Below are positions 1-10,713 of a stretch of 64,000 nucleotides of DNA, in pieces. The position numbers and the translations under genes are program-made. Numbering within the stretch: position 1 is the first letter of the stretch; every line of letters starts with the position of its first letter. This DNA is from Gloeocapsopsis sp. IPPAS B-1203 (GTDB lineage: Bacteria > Cyanobacteriota > Cyanobacteriia > Cyanobacteriales > Chroococcidiopsidaceae), in contig NZ_PEIG01000017.1 in NCBI RefSeq assembly GCF_002749975.1, forward strand, positions 1-64,000, written 5' to 3'. The notes below the pieces were generated by a model. The model ran no database searches. It was not told the origin of the DNA and saw only the letters and a list, made by a program, of their open reading frames with translations.

Positions 1-9
1 CCCTCACCC

Positions 10-567
10 CTAGTTACTATTACCGTTACCCATAAATCCTAGTGTGAGACTGTCATGAGCTAGGAAGTGAGCTAAGTGATATGCTCTTTCTTCCGTCTCT
101 AGGAGAATTTTTTCGTAAAGGTAACGCGTAGCGCGATCGCCTAGACTTTCAGCTTGGGCTGCTTGGCGGCGAATTAAACCGATAAGCGCCTGTTCTGCAG
201 CTAAGTCATGTTCTACCATTTGACGACAGGAAAACACGCCATCGGGTTCTTGTTCAAAGCAGCATAGTTCAGCCAACTTACTAAATGTTGCAGCGGGGAC
301 ACCGCCAATTCCATCAAGACGTTCGCCGACATCATGGACGTGTTCTTGGACTTCGTCGTAGCTTTCGTTGAAGAATTGATGCAGTTGATAAAACTCTGCG
401 CCTTCGACGACAAAGTGATGCTTTTGATATTGGATATACAAAGCCTGGAAGCTAGCTAAGGCAGCGTTTAAGCCCTCGCAAATTGGCTCTGTTACTGAGC
501 GATCTAGCAGGACGGGGTTGTCGTAAACCTGCCCAAAATTACGTAATACGGTTTGAGCTTCAGCCAT
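10..567 (-). CDS. dps: Dps-family ferritin-like protein with His-substituted ferroxidase site
   Basis: Mini-ferritin of the Dps family, 185 residues from the chosen start; such proteins form dodecamers that oxidise and store iron, limiting Fenton chemistry. ATG at 567 is preferred over an upstream in-frame codon at 600 because GAGAGGAG lies just before it. Residue numbering lines up with E. coli Dps: H51 and H63 of the di-iron site are present, E82 is present, but the usual Asp at 78 is His and Asp67 is Asn. A His-type ferroxidase centre is known to me from a Nostoc punctiforme Dps (NpDps4); assignment to that lineage is inference. The N-terminus is short, without an obvious Lys/Arg-rich DNA-binding tail. 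It is followed after about 275 bases by a divergent small gene. Confidence 0.9.
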   Translation of the reverse strand: MAEAQTVLRNFGQVYDNPVLLDRSVTEPICEGLNAALASFQALYIQYQKHHFVVEGAEFYQLHQFFNESYDEVQEHVHDVGERLDGIGGVPAATFSKLAELCCFEQEPDGVFSCRQMVEHDLAAEQALIGLIRRQAAQAESLGDRATRYLYEKILLETEERAYHLAHFLAHDSLTLGFMGNGNSN

Positions 568-841
568 AGTTCTCCTCTCTTTTTGAGCATTGTATTGCAA
601 GAATCAGTCTGCTCAACGTAGCGTCCAGTACCATTCTAGTTCGCTATAACGGCTGCGATCATTGCGATCGCTTTACTTTAGCGTTTACAAAGGCTTCATA
701 TACCACCTGATTTGCTTTTTTTTTGCAAAAGTTTTGAGAATTATTCGCAGTTAATGTATTCTAGATTTAAAGTTAAATTTTCCTGCGTTTTAAACATCAG
801 GAAATTTGCTGCAATCGGGTGGGTTCACTTAACGGAGCTTT

Positions 842-1102
842 ATGGAGGAAGTCGTCTTGGGGTCGGGGACTAGTCTGAATGTTGGCGAGATAGTGGAGGT
901 GCACTGTACATATAAATGGCAAATTTACCAACGACTACAAGAGCTGGCAATTCCTTGTTGGTGTGCCACTAATCAGCCATTACGAGTTCATATTGTTGAT
1001 GTCAACAGTGCCATTCAACTTTGGAGTGTATCAAGACAATTCAAAATGTCTCGTCATGATTTAATTTGCTGGCTAGAGTACTGCTGGGAACAAAACTTTT
1101 AA
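842..1102 (+). CDS. conserved hypothetical protein, 86 aa
   Basis: Small soluble protein of 86 residues with three Cys (a C-x-C pair at about residues 38-40 and one near the C-terminus) and several Trp. I do not recognise a characterised family; it resembles small conserved cyanobacterial proteins of unknown role. The ATG at 842 follows CGGAG at a normal distance. It lies 27 bases before the [2Fe-2S] ferredoxin-like gene on the same strand, so the two are probably co-transcribed, which hints at a redox-related job. No signal peptide or membrane segment is visible. Confidence 0.75.
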   Translation: MEEVVLGSGTSLNVGEIVEVHCTYKWQIYQRLQELAIPCWCATNQPLRVHIVDVNSAIQLWSVSRQFKMSRHDLICWLEYCWEQNF

Positions 1103-1129
1103 GACAAATTAAATACAAGGTACATAGAT

Positions 1130-1762
1130 ATGGGCAAGTCTAAAAGTAAAAGAGTATCAGAATTTACCTTAGAAGGAAGATTTTTGAATTTTGTTTTAGA
1201 GGATGGCTACAAGCTTAAATATTTGCGTGTAGCGAGTGCCGAAGGTGAATACTGGATTAAACCCTGCAAAGAACTACGTCAGCAAGAGTTGCAATTAATA
1301 CCAGGTGATTGGGTACAAGTGCTAGGTGAGCGCAAGCTTGACTTGAAGACTGGAAAACTAAAACTCAAAGCTGAACAAGTGACGCGCACAACGCCTCAAG
1401 CGCCAGAAAACGCAGTTTCTCCAAAAGTTGCACCAAGTAAAAAGAAAACAAGTATTCTGGTTTGTCAAAAGTCTAGCTGTATGAAACGGGGCGGTACAGC
1501 GGTTTGTCAAGCATTGCAGGCGACATTGAGCGATCGCGGTTTAGAAGATGAAGTCGCCATCAAAGGTACAGGTTGCCTGAAACAGTGTAAAGCTGGTCCC
1601 AACATTGTGATGCCTGATAAGACTCGTTATAGCCGTATTCAAGCAGCAGAAATTCCCGAGGTCATAGATCGCCACTTTACAACTTCCTGTGAAAATGCCT
1701 CAAAAGCAGAACTAGCACCAGTTTCACTAAATTCGACAGAGCAACTAGTATCTACTAATTGA
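1130..1762 (+). CDS. (2Fe-2S) ferredoxin domain-containing protein
   Basis: 210-residue protein with two parts. The N-terminal part (about 1-85) is basic and beta-rich, with no family I can name. The C-terminal part (about 105-185) is a thioredoxin-like [2Fe-2S] domain of the kind found in NuoE/HoxE-type subunits: it has VCQKSSCMKRGG with one Cys pair and GCLKQCKAGPNIVMPD with the second. The C-x4-C ... C-x3-C spacing is that of the family. It probably carries electrons for an unknown partner; no hydrogenase or NDH gene is nearby. A linker rich in Lys, Pro and Thr joins the halves, and the last 25 residues look disordered. Downstream of the 86-aa gene, likely one operon. Confidence 0.85.
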   Translation: MGKSKSKRVSEFTLEGRFLNFVLEDGYKLKYLRVASAEGEYWIKPCKELRQQELQLIPGDWVQVLGERKLDLKTGKLKLKAEQVTRTTPQAPENAVSPKVAPSKKKTSILVCQKSSCMKRGGTAVCQALQATLSDRGLEDEVAIKGTGCLKQCKAGPNIVMPDKTRYSRIQAAEIPEVIDRHFTTSCENASKAELAPVSLNSTEQLVSTN

Positions 1763-1829
1763 GAAAATATGACAAGTAGTTGAGAACAGTCTAATTCACA
1801 TTAATTTTCAAGTTTAATTTCAAAATTTG

Positions 1830-1880
1830 AGAGCGCAAAAACGCTTTTGACTTTGTGTAGGTGACGCGATCGCTCGTCAT
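1830..1880. terminator. possible terminator hairpins between convergent genes
   Basis: Two short stem-loops lie between the convergent ferredoxin-like and sulfurtransferase genes: GAGCG-caaaa-CGCTT followed by TTTG near 1830-1848, and TGACG-CGATCGCT-CGTCA at 1862-1879 with HIP1 in the loop. Stems are only about 5 bp, so this is a weak call. Confidence 0.3.
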
Positions 1881-1909
1881 CTGTGATATTGTAGTGCGCT
1901 ATATCAGGC

Positions 1910-2743
1910 TTATTGCTCGATTGGCATATTAGGAAGACGGCTCCATTCGTTCCACGAACCATCATAATTTCGGACGTGAGGATAGCCGAGTAAGTATTTC
2001 AGAACAAACCAGGTATACGCAGAGCGTCCACCAATAGCACAATAAGGAAACACTTCTTTGTCAGGGGTAATACCGTGACTAGTGTAAAGTGCGCGTAACT
2101 CTTGCGCTGATTTAAAAGTTCCATCTTCATTGAGAGTGAGGGTATGCTCAAGGTGTACAGCACCTGGAATATGACCGCCGCGTTCTGAACCTGCTGGCGG
2201 CTGCATCATAAAGATTTCACCACGGTATTCTTGAGAGGTACGGACATCGAGCAATACGCAATCTGTCCGGTTTAGCGCTGCTTGAACTTCTAGTTGTAAA
2301 ACTCGCAAATTCTCATCAAGAGGTTTTACATAGTACTGAGTAGGCGCGACATTTAGTGAATCAGATGCCAATGGACACCCTTGCGCCACCCATTTTTGAT
2401 AGCCACCATTAAGAACATATACGCGATCGTGTCCAAATAGTTTTAAAAGCCAAAAGATCCAAGCACCCGTGCCAGGATAACCACCATAGGCAATTACAGT
2501 TGTGTCATGAGAGATTCCTGATCGCCCGAGTAGTTTTTCCATAGCGGTTGGATCTAGATTTATGCGCAGGTTGGGTAGTAACAAATCTGTAAAAATATTC
2601 CAGAAAACTGCACCAGGAATGCGAGCATTTTTGTATGGTTCTGGACTCATATCAACTTCAACTACACGCACAGTCGGATCGTTGAGATGATTCATCAGCC
2701 ACTGCGTATCAACTAACACTTCAGGGTGAGCGTATTGGAACAT
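1910..2743 (-). CDS. sulfurtransferase (tandem rhodanese domains)
   Basis: 277-residue thiosulfate/3-mercaptopyruvate-type sulfurtransferase that moves sulfane sulfur to cyanide, thiols or acceptor proteins. Two rhodanese domains are visible: an inactive N-terminal one (about 8-120; contains the GGYPGTGAWIFWLL segment but no active Cys) and a catalytic C-terminal one (about 140-272). The C-terminal loop CAIGGRS carries the likely nucleophile C235. The motif DVRTSQEYRGE is the typical CH2A-like segment. The start ATG at 2743 is preceded by TAGGAGA. Length matches bacterial two-domain enzymes (about 280). The loop sequence does not separate rhodanese from mercaptopyruvate activity, so no symbol is given. 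Confidence 0.9.
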   Translation of the reverse strand: MFQYAHPEVLVDTQWLMNHLNDPTVRVVEVDMSPEPYKNARIPGAVFWNIFTDLLLPNLRINLDPTAMEKLLGRSGISHDTTVIAYGGYPGTGAWIFWLLKLFGHDRVYVLNGGYQKWVAQGCPLASDSLNVAPTQYYVKPLDENLRVLQLEVQAALNRTDCVLLDVRTSQEYRGEIFMMQPPAGSERGGHIPGAVHLEHTLTLNEDGTFKSAQELRALYTSHGITPDKEVFPYCAIGGRSAYTWFVLKYLLGYPHVRNYDGSWNEWSRLPNMPIEQ

Positions 2744-2838
2744 TGTTTTTCTCCTAGCGATCGCGCTTAGCTAAGATTAAAAGAGGTCAAGTAGCTTCGC
2801 CTAGTCCTCGATCGAGTACTCTTTTTGTTACTGCTAGC

Positions 2839-3522
2839 ATGACAAGTTCCTTGCAGGCTCTATTTACAGCAATCCAGCAAGCCAAGGATGAACAAGATCT
2901 GCGATCGCAAGTCGTGCCAAAAATTGGTGAATATTTTGCAGCCAAGCGACGGGGAATCTTTTTTTTCGATCAACTTCCTTTAGCTGATCGCAATCTTCAG
3001 AAGACGTTACAAGTCGGACTATCGACCAAACATAATCCAGTTGTGCGTTATTTAGTCGAGCGCCATGCTCCTGTGCATGAAGCATTAGTCGTATCGCCTA
3101 AAGTTTGGACAATGATTTGTCCCCGCCTGGATCATTGGCACGTCATGGTAGGACCAATCGTAAGTGATGGTCAATTAATAGGTGTAGTAGGCTGCACTCG
3201 CGAACAGTCAATGTTTGCTTTTGATACACAAAATCTTGCTGATTTGAGTGCAATTTGTTTGCACTTGTCTGTTTGGGCGGCAACAGTGCGATTGCGAAGT
3301 GTTTCTGTAGAAGTACAACAGCATGACCAAAGCGATCGCTTAACGCCGCGTGAATGGCAAATTGCCGAATTGGTTGCTTTAGGGCGAACCAACGCAGAAA
3401 TTGGAAAGGAGCTTTGGATTACTGAGAATTCGGTCAAGCAAGCGTTGAAGCGCATATTTCGTAAGCTTGAGGTTTCGTCGCGCGTGCAGATGGTTGCACT
3501 GCTTTTTGCCACAAAACCATGA
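2839..3522 (+). CDS. GAF domain / LuxR-type HTH transcriptional regulator
   Basis: 227-residue regulator. Residues about 10-150 look like a GAF sensor domain; residues about 165-225 form a LuxR/FixJ-type helix-turn-helix beginning LTPREWQIAELVALGRTNAE and including ENSVKQALKRIFRKL, the recognition helix region. The family binds target promoters as dimers; the ligand is unknown. It is upstream of and parallel to katG, so peroxide or redox control of katG is a reasonable guess only. A decayed fragment of a very similar gene lies between the two. No clear ribosome-binding site precedes the ATG. Divergent from the sulfurtransferase, with about 95 bases between them. Confidence 0.85.
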   Translation: MTSSLQALFTAIQQAKDEQDLRSQVVPKIGEYFAAKRRGIFFFDQLPLADRNLQKTLQVGLSTKHNPVVRYLVERHAPVHEALVVSPKVWTMICPRLDHWHVMVGPIVSDGQLIGVVGCTREQSMFAFDTQNLADLSAICLHLSVWAATVRLRSVSVEVQQHDQSDRLTPREWQIAELVALGRTNAEIGKELWITENSVKQALKRIFRKLEVSSRVQMVALLFATKP

Positions 3523-3624
3523 CGTGTTAGGGGTAGAACTACCTCAATACTTATCTAACAGTGAAACTTACTGGCAGTAGATAACACCAAACCAAAACCA
3601 AAGATTTTTGTCCATCTGTTGAAT

Positions 3625-3700
3625 TGGGAAATCTTTTCTCGCTCAACTTTCTTTGGCTGATTGCAATCATCAAGAAATACTGCAAGTTCAGTCTATCTAT
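3625..3700 (+). pseudogene. decayed fragment of a GAF-LuxR regulator gene
   Basis: About 75 bases here align by eye to 2950-3025 of the neighbouring regulator gene, sharing tracts such as ATCTTTT, CTCAACTTTCTTTGGCTGAT (versus TCAACTTCCTTTAGCTGAT), TTGCAATC and CAAGTTC. A small indel and many substitutions break the frame. It is best read as the remnant of a second tandem copy. The rest of 3523-3914 shows no gene; an alternative is a partial duplication rather than a lost complete gene. Confidence 0.6.
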
Positions 3701-3887
3701 TAGAGCAGAGACGCTACTTGAGACCTACGATTCAGGGTTAAAAGGTAATTAAAAGCGTGCGGAAGTTTCCGAGCCATGGCGATCGCACTTATTACAATAG
3801 TTTAAGAGTGTCCCCTAAAACAAAGTCATACCGACTATGATTAAACCTATAGCTATATAGTTTAAATCGTTTCTGCGGTAGCTCTAA

Positions 3888-6122
<2,235 letters not shown>

Positions 6123-6229
6123 TCTCAGCACAAAGGTCTTCAAGGGTTTCTCCGCGTAACTTCTACCGAGGCGACGCAAATAATCTGGCAAGATCCTGAA
6201 CGCGGATAGAAGAAGCTAGACACACATGG

Positions 6230-6261
6230 GGCGGCGTTTCGACTTGTCTTGAAACGCCGCC
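6230..6261. terminator. strong bidirectional terminator hairpin after katG
   Basis: Perfect 11-bp inverted repeat, GGCGGCGTTTC paired with GAAACGCCGCC around a 10-base loop, followed by TTAGCTTT. It sits between the convergent ends of katG and the polyferredoxin fusion gene and can serve both. Confidence 0.8.
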
Positions 6262-6279
6262 TTAGCTTTAAACCTTTGC

Positions 6280-8844
6280 TTATCGACCAACAACAATTAT
6301 CCAAATCATTGCGGTTAAGGCGATCGCTCCTAGATGTTGCGGTAAAAGTAGACGTAACGGTTGACGAGTAATTTTGTGTGTCAACACTATTGTTAGCAAT
6401 ACAGAAAAAACTAACGTGACTCCTTGTAAAAATGCAGTGACAGCAGGATGCGCGACGATAATTGGCATTCCTTGACCGCTATAGCCAAAAGTTGCTAATG
6501 TTACGGGAACAATCTTGCCAGCCTCTCCCAGGCCTAAACTTAGGTAGTGTGCCAGATTTCCACCTAACACAAGAGGTAAATAACCATAAGCTATCTCTAT
6601 AAAAGGTTTGGGCTTAGGAACAAAATGAGATTTGCTTTGTTTAATAAACTTGCTGAACAAATACAATAGCTGCATCAAACCGTATACCAATAGTGCAGCG
6701 ATCGCTGGAATCAATAGGGCGACCAACGATACTCCTAAATGTGGCAAGAACTGCGTTAAATCTAAATGCCATCCTAAAGTTGCTTGCAACTCTGGTAAGT
6801 GATGCAAAAATACTCCACCAAAAAGCAAAAACAACAACGCTACTTCATAAGAACGGGGTACATGTGTTGTCCATAATTCAATTCCAGGGGGACGCAAGTT
6901 AACTTCAACTGAACGGTGCGGACAAGCTTTCAAACACGTCATGCACAAAACACAATCGCGGTTATCTTCCAGTTGTGCGGGGTGCGAGTACAAAGGACAC
7001 CCATTTGTTTCCATTCCTTCGCCTTTTTGCGGACCACCTTTGTAACACTGATAGGTGGTACATTCTGCCGAACAAGTTCCTTGTTGCGCCCGCAATTCGA
7101 TCATTGATAATTTGGCAAATAACCCATTCATTCCCCCAATGGGACAAAGGTAACGACACCAAAATCGGCGCTCAAAAATTGCTGAGAAAATCATTGCCCC
7201 AGCAGTAATTAACAATAGCAAGCAACTAGAAAGATAAGCAGTATCTTCTAAATTCCAAAGTTCTTCCCACAAGAAAATTAGAGTAAATAGCCCAAATAAA
7301 AACCACCCACCCCATTTTTCGGCTTGATGACGCGGCCAAGGCTTTAATCGTCGTGGAAATAGCCAAAGAGAGAGCTTTTGCGTGACTTCCCCATATATCA
7401 TGAAGGGACAAAAGGCACACCAAATTCGTCCGAGGAACGGAAAACCAAGTAATATTAAAGGCCACCACCATGCCCAAAACATATTTAAGGCAAAGTTCTC
7501 ACTGCGATGTTGCGGACCAACGAAGAGGATAATGACAACGACAGCAAAAAACCATAAAGTAAAGCCATAATTGATCCGGTCTGGATACCAAGGACTGCGC
7601 AGAAAGCGCCGCAATCCAGAATACATATTTAGTAGATTGACACGGAATTGTTTTTTCTTCGTTTGGGCTGACCAGAAAATTTCTTCGGTAAGTTCCGATC
7701 CTCCTGCTGATTGAATAATTGCTCTTTCTACTAAGCTTTGCAGTTCTTGCAGATTACCAGGGAAATCATAAGATTGTAAGCGGCGTAGCGCTTCTGATGT
7801 AATTCTTGGTTTAGGGATGCCTTGACTGCGGCTGTAGAGACTAATGTAATACTCAGCTTGAGCTTTAATATCAGTTTTACGTACTCGTAGCGGGGGAACT
7901 TTGATAACTTGACCAGCGCAACGCTCGATTGCAGACTGAGTTTTTTCGGAAATCATCAAAATTCGAGCCTGAGAAATCCGAGATGCTGGAGTAGGTTCTC
8001 CAGAACGGCTGACTGGGGTATATGTACCTGTTTTAAGTAACTGTACTAACGAAGGAACTAACTCTGCTGGTAAATCTTGAATATTGTTCAGAACAAGCGT
8101 ACCATCTCCTAACCATTCGAGTAATCCGACTTTACCGCTTGCACGACCAAATAAATCTGCACCACTCGATTGGAGAATACTACAGTTTAGTTTAATAATT
8201 GGTTGTTTGCGCTGTGGAGAACCAAAGTGAATCAAAGCCGCAATATTGTCTTTCTCCAATCCTGGTTCGCCAAAGATTAACACTGAGTTGCGCTCCATGC
8301 TAGCTTCGCGAATTGCCGCACGCAAACGCACTGCATAACGACTTGTTCCGACAATCCCGCGTTGAGCTTTAGTCACTAAATAGGGACGTAGGGCTTGAGA
8401 ACGTTCTTGTTCGTAAGAGAGTGCTGAGGTGAGTTGTGCAACTTCTTGGACAAGTTGACGCGAGAATACCTGGGTAACTTCTGGATGTTGCGCCACAATT
8501 TGTTTAAACTGCGCCGCTGGAATAACCCAAAAGTGACTTTCGGTTATTGTTTTGATTGTACGTTGTGCAGGTTGATCTAATAAGAGTTCCTGGAGGTGAA
8601 CGACAGTTCCAGGCAGAAAGCTACATGCTGCTGCTAAACTACTTTGATTGGTGCGATAGCCTTCTAGCTTGCCTTGTTTAAGAATATAAAGTGCTTCTGG
8701 AGGCGTGTCTTCTGTGACGAGAGGATGGTTTTCTGGTAGAGTTGCTTCTTCAAGAACTTGCGCGATCGCTTCTAATACTTCAATAGAAAGAATTCCTAAA
8801 GCCGTTCGTTCTTGTAGCCATATCACGGTGTCTGGAGATGTCAT
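6280..8844 (-). CDS. cNMP-binding / degenerate NtrC-type AAA+ / NapH-NosR-type polyferredoxin fusion
   Basis: 854 residues in three parts. About 20-145 is a cyclic-nucleotide-binding-like domain (TPPEALYILKQGKLEGY, LPGTVVHLQELL). About 160-395 resembles the central AAA+ domain of sigma-54 activators (FGEPGLEKDN, FPGNLQEL), but the key residues are lost. The Walker A consensus GESGTGKE reads GEPGLEKD, Walker B DE reads NN (GTLVLNNIQDLP), the GAFTGA loop is absent, and the conserved Arg of GNxREL is Gln. About 420-854 is an integral-membrane polyferredoxin with many hydrophobic segments. Its metal-binding Cys are CAFCP (476-480), CRYLCP (563-568), CSAEC (591-595), C600, C616, CVLCMTC (631-637) and C641. 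It likely passes electrons across or along the membrane, gated by the N-terminal sensor; that is inference. Confidence 0.85.
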   Translation of the reverse strand: MTSPDTVIWLQERTALGILSIEVLEAIAQVLEEATLPENHPLVTEDTPPEALYILKQGKLEGYRTNQSSLAAACSFLPGTVVHLQELLLDQPAQRTIKTITESHFWVIPAAQFKQIVAQHPEVTQVFSRQLVQEVAQLTSALSYEQERSQALRPYLVTKAQRGIVGTSRYAVRLRAAIREASMERNSVLIFGEPGLEKDNIAALIHFGSPQRKQPIIKLNCSILQSSGADLFGRASGKVGLLEWLGDGTLVLNNIQDLPAELVPSLVQLLKTGTYTPVSRSGEPTPASRISQARILMISEKTQSAIERCAGQVIKVPPLRVRKTDIKAQAEYYISLYSRSQGIPKPRITSEALRRLQSYDFPGNLQELQSLVERAIIQSAGGSELTEEIFWSAQTKKKQFRVNLLNMYSGLRRFLRSPWYPDRINYGFTLWFFAVVVIILFVGPQHRSENFALNMFWAWWWPLILLGFPFLGRIWCAFCPFMIYGEVTQKLSLWLFPRRLKPWPRHQAEKWGGWFLFGLFTLIFLWEELWNLEDTAYLSSCLLLLITAGAMIFSAIFERRFWCRYLCPIGGMNGLFAKLSMIELRAQQGTCSAECTTYQCYKGGPQKGEGMETNGCPLYSHPAQLEDNRDCVLCMTCLKACPHRSVEVNLRPPGIELWTTHVPRSYEVALLFLLFGGVFLHHLPELQATLGWHLDLTQFLPHLGVSLVALLIPAIAALLVYGLMQLLYLFSKFIKQSKSHFVPKPKPFIEIAYGYLPLVLGGNLAHYLSLGLGEAGKIVPVTLATFGYSGQGMPIIVAHPAVTAFLQGVTLVFSVLLTIVLTHKITRQPLRLLLPQHLGAIALTAMIWIIVVGR

Positions 8845-8982
8845 TGGCGATTCTCCGATAATGCGGCTGATTCATGTATTATGAACTAAACACGAGCGAT
8901 CGCACTGTCAAACATTGCATTATATAAATACAACAACCTCAAATTGTTCCTAAAAACTCCTCCCTATCTCTTTTCTTTGCGT

Positions 8983-9020
8983 TCTCTGTGACTACCCTGC
9001 GGGAAGGCTACGCCAATGGG
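8983..9020 (+). repeat. fragment of a dispersed cyanobacterial intergenic repeat
   Basis: The stretch around CCCTGCGGGAAGGCTACGCC matches, from memory, a repeat word common between genes of filamentous and colonial cyanobacteria. Only this fragment is seen here; the flanks (8845-9065) hold no other recognised feature. Confidence 0.35.
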
Positions 9021-9065
9021 GTTCGTTTAAAAAAGCTGACAACTCAAACTAGAATCGTTACATCC

Positions 9066-9158
9066 ATGACCACAACAGATCTACCAAATCTTTGGGTTCC
9101 TTTAGCACTCCTAAGTTTAATCATCGGTGCTGCGATCTTCTTTAGCCGAGTTAAGTAA
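9066..9158 (+). CDS. putative 30-residue single-span membrane peptide
   Basis: A 30-codon frame starting MTTTDLPNLWVPLALL and ending FFSRVK: a short polar N-terminus, one hydrophobic span of about 19 residues (LWVPLALLSLIIGAAIFF) and a basic tail. This is the layout of small subunits of photosynthetic or NDH complexes. I compared it mentally with PsbX, PsbT, PsbN, Psb30, PsaM, PetG/L/M/N and NdhP and found no clear match. Support: it ends 11 bases before a good terminator hairpin and lies between genes in an otherwise open space. Against: no Shine-Dalgarno is visible. Function unknown. Confidence 0.45.
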   Translation: MTTTDLPNLWVPLALLSLIIGAAIFFSRVK

Positions 9159-9169
9159 AATACAGAACC

Positions 9170-9200
9170 ACCACAGCCATAGCCTCAAGATAGCTGTGGT
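9170..9200. terminator. terminator hairpin shared by small ORF and wrbA
   Basis: Inverted repeat ACCACAGCCAT / ATAGCTGTGGT (11-bp arms, one G-U type mismatch, 9-base loop) in the convergent gap between the 30-aa frame and wrbA, so it can terminate either strand. Confidence 0.65.
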
Positions 9201-9209
9201 AGTCAAAAA

Positions 9210-9821
9210 TTACGATCGCACCTTAGCTGCAACCTCAGCCACGCGACGACCCAATACTTTTGAGATTTCCAAGTCTTCTGATTTAGGTTGCAACTCACCC
9301 TTTCCACCTGCTATTGTTGTAGCCCCGTAAGGAGTACCACCACGCGCTTCTGTGTGAATCATACCTGGTGTAGAGTAAGGCACACCTACAATCAACATAC
9401 CTAAGTGTAACAGTGGAACCATCATTGTTAGTAGCGTTGTTTCTTGTCCGCCGTGAGTCGAAGCCGTGGAAGTAAAAACGCCTGCTGGTTTACCTTCCAT
9501 TTCACCATTGAGCCACAGCTGTGTAGTTGAATCTATCAACTGCTTCATCTGCGCACACATATTACCGTAACGCGTTGGAGAACCGAAAATTACAGCGTCA
9601 GCCTCGCGCAAATCATCAACTGTGCAAACGGGTATATTTTTTTGCTGTTCGCGGACTTGGCTAGCAAACTCATTTTGATCGATAATTTTGTCAACTTCTG
9701 GAAACTCTTGCACGCGCCGTAACATGACTTCGGCTTGCGAAATTGTAGCACCTTCTGCTACAGCTTTTGCCATTTGTAAGGTGTGACCGTACATTGAGTA
9801 ATAAACAACTAAAATTTTCAT
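9210..9821 (-). CDS. wrbA: NAD(P)H:quinone oxidoreductase, WrbA type
   Basis: Flavodoxin-fold FMN protein of 203 residues that reduces quinones by two electrons, avoiding semiquinone radicals. The N-terminal KILVVYYSMYGHTLQMAKAV is the phosphate-binding loop and first helix; SPTRYGNM and TSTASTHGGQETTLL are typical WrbA FMN and active-site segments. The 'GGAPYG'-like segment here reads GGTPYGATTIAGG. Length matches the family (about 200). Downstream, in the same direction, of the pirin gene and the MarR regulator, suggesting a small electrophile/quinone stress set. A stem-loop repeat lies in the 166-base gap before it, so co-transcription with the pirin gene is uncertain. Confidence 0.93.
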   Translation of the reverse strand: MKILVVYYSMYGHTLQMAKAVAEGATISQAEVMLRRVQEFPEVDKIIDQNEFASQVREQQKNIPVCTVDDLREADAVIFGSPTRYGNMCAQMKQLIDSTTQLWLNGEMEGKPAGVFTSTASTHGGQETTLLTMMVPLLHLGMLIVGVPYSTPGMIHTEARGGTPYGATTIAGGKGELQPKSEDLEISKVLGRRVAEVAAKVRS

Positions 9822-9838
9822 TTTTACCTCTTAAATTC

Positions 9839-9901
9839 TGCGAACGCCTGGTGACTAAAGTCACGGCTTTACAAACCAAGTCCACCTTCGTGGACTAACG
9901 T
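9839..9901 (+). repeat. dispersed double stem-loop repeat (partial copy)
   Basis: Contains GTGACTAAAGTCAC (hairpin) and AAACCAAGTCCACC followed by TTCGTGGACT (hairpin AGTCCAC-cttc-GTGGACT). Same family as the elements near 11262-11394, 41187-41225 and 50052-50176. Lies between wrbA and the pirin gene. Confidence 0.7.
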
Positions 9902-9987
9902 AACAACAAGGGTGATAAAACCTATGAAGATAGCTTTTGTTTGTGTAGCTGCGGTTTCTACCGAATCAGCTGATGCAGGATTCTTGA

Positions 9988-10686
9988 TTAGGCTAAATCA
10001 AATAGCAAAATTTCTGCACCGCTGTCTGTGCTGATTTTGAGTAACTCAGCTTCATTGACAGCAACACCATCACCTGCTTGCAAGGCGTGACCATTAAGAT
10101 TAACTGCACCTCTTGCTACTTGTAACCAACCGTAACGATTGGGTTGCAACTGATAAGACAAGCGATCGCCTGCTTTTAATACTGAACTATACAAATCGAC
10201 GTCTTGGTGAATCTTGACTGCACCATCACGCCCATCACTCGATGCAATTAGTCGCAGTTGCGATTGTCTTTCGGCTAGAGGAAACATCCGCTGTTCGTAA
10301 CTCGGTTCTAATCCTTGCTGATTCGGTAAGATCCATATTTGCAGCAGATGAACTGAATCAGTTTCTGAAGGGTTAAATTCACTATGAACAATCCCCGTCC
10401 CTGCACTCATCCGCTGAACTTCGCCTGGTGTAATGATTGCACCGTTTCCTAAGCTATCTTTGTGTTCAAGTGCGCCTTCGAGGACATAGGTGATAATTTC
10501 CATATCACGATGACCGTGTGCGCCAAAACCTCTCCCTGGATGAACCCGGTCTTCATTAATGACACGCAAAGCCCGAAACCCCATATGTTCTGGATCGTAG
10601 TAATTCGCAAAGGAAAATGTGTGATAGCTATCTAGCCAACCATGATTTGCATGACCGCGATCGCTTCCTGGACGTAGGGTAATCAT
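9988..10686 (-). CDS. pirin family protein (YhhW-like bicupin)
   Basis: 232-residue two-domain cupin. Bacterial relatives (E. coli YhhW) show quercetin 2,3-dioxygenase activity; physiological substrates are unclear. The cupin 1 metal ligands are visible as H-x-H in [19 protein letters not shown] and as H and E in [10 protein letters not shown]. The N-terminal signature [22 protein letters not shown] is diagnostic for pirins. The start is placed at ATG 10686, since AAGGAGG lies five bases before it; the preceding in-frame GTG is too close to the RBS. A near-palindrome lies in the gap to the upstream MarR gene, which probably encodes the local regulator. Confidence 0.92.
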   Translation of the reverse strand: MITLRPGSDRGHANHGWLDSYHTFSFANYYDPEHMGFRALRVINEDRVHPGRGFGAHGHRDMEIITYVLEGALEHKDSLGNGAIITPGEVQRMSAGTGIVHSEFNPSETDSVHLLQIWILPNQQGLEPSYEQRMFPLAERQSQLRLIASSDGRDGAVKIHQDVDLYSSVLKAGDRLSYQLQPNRYGWLQVARGAVNLNGHALQAGDGVAVNEAELLKISTDSGAEILLFDLA

Positions 10687-10713
10687 CACTTCCTCCTTAG
10701 TTTTAAATTGAAT

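Noticed and set aside
7620-8400. A working sigma-54 activator
   Set aside because: Walker A, Walker B, GAFTGA and the GNxREL Arg are all altered, and the protein is membrane-anchored through the ferredoxin part.
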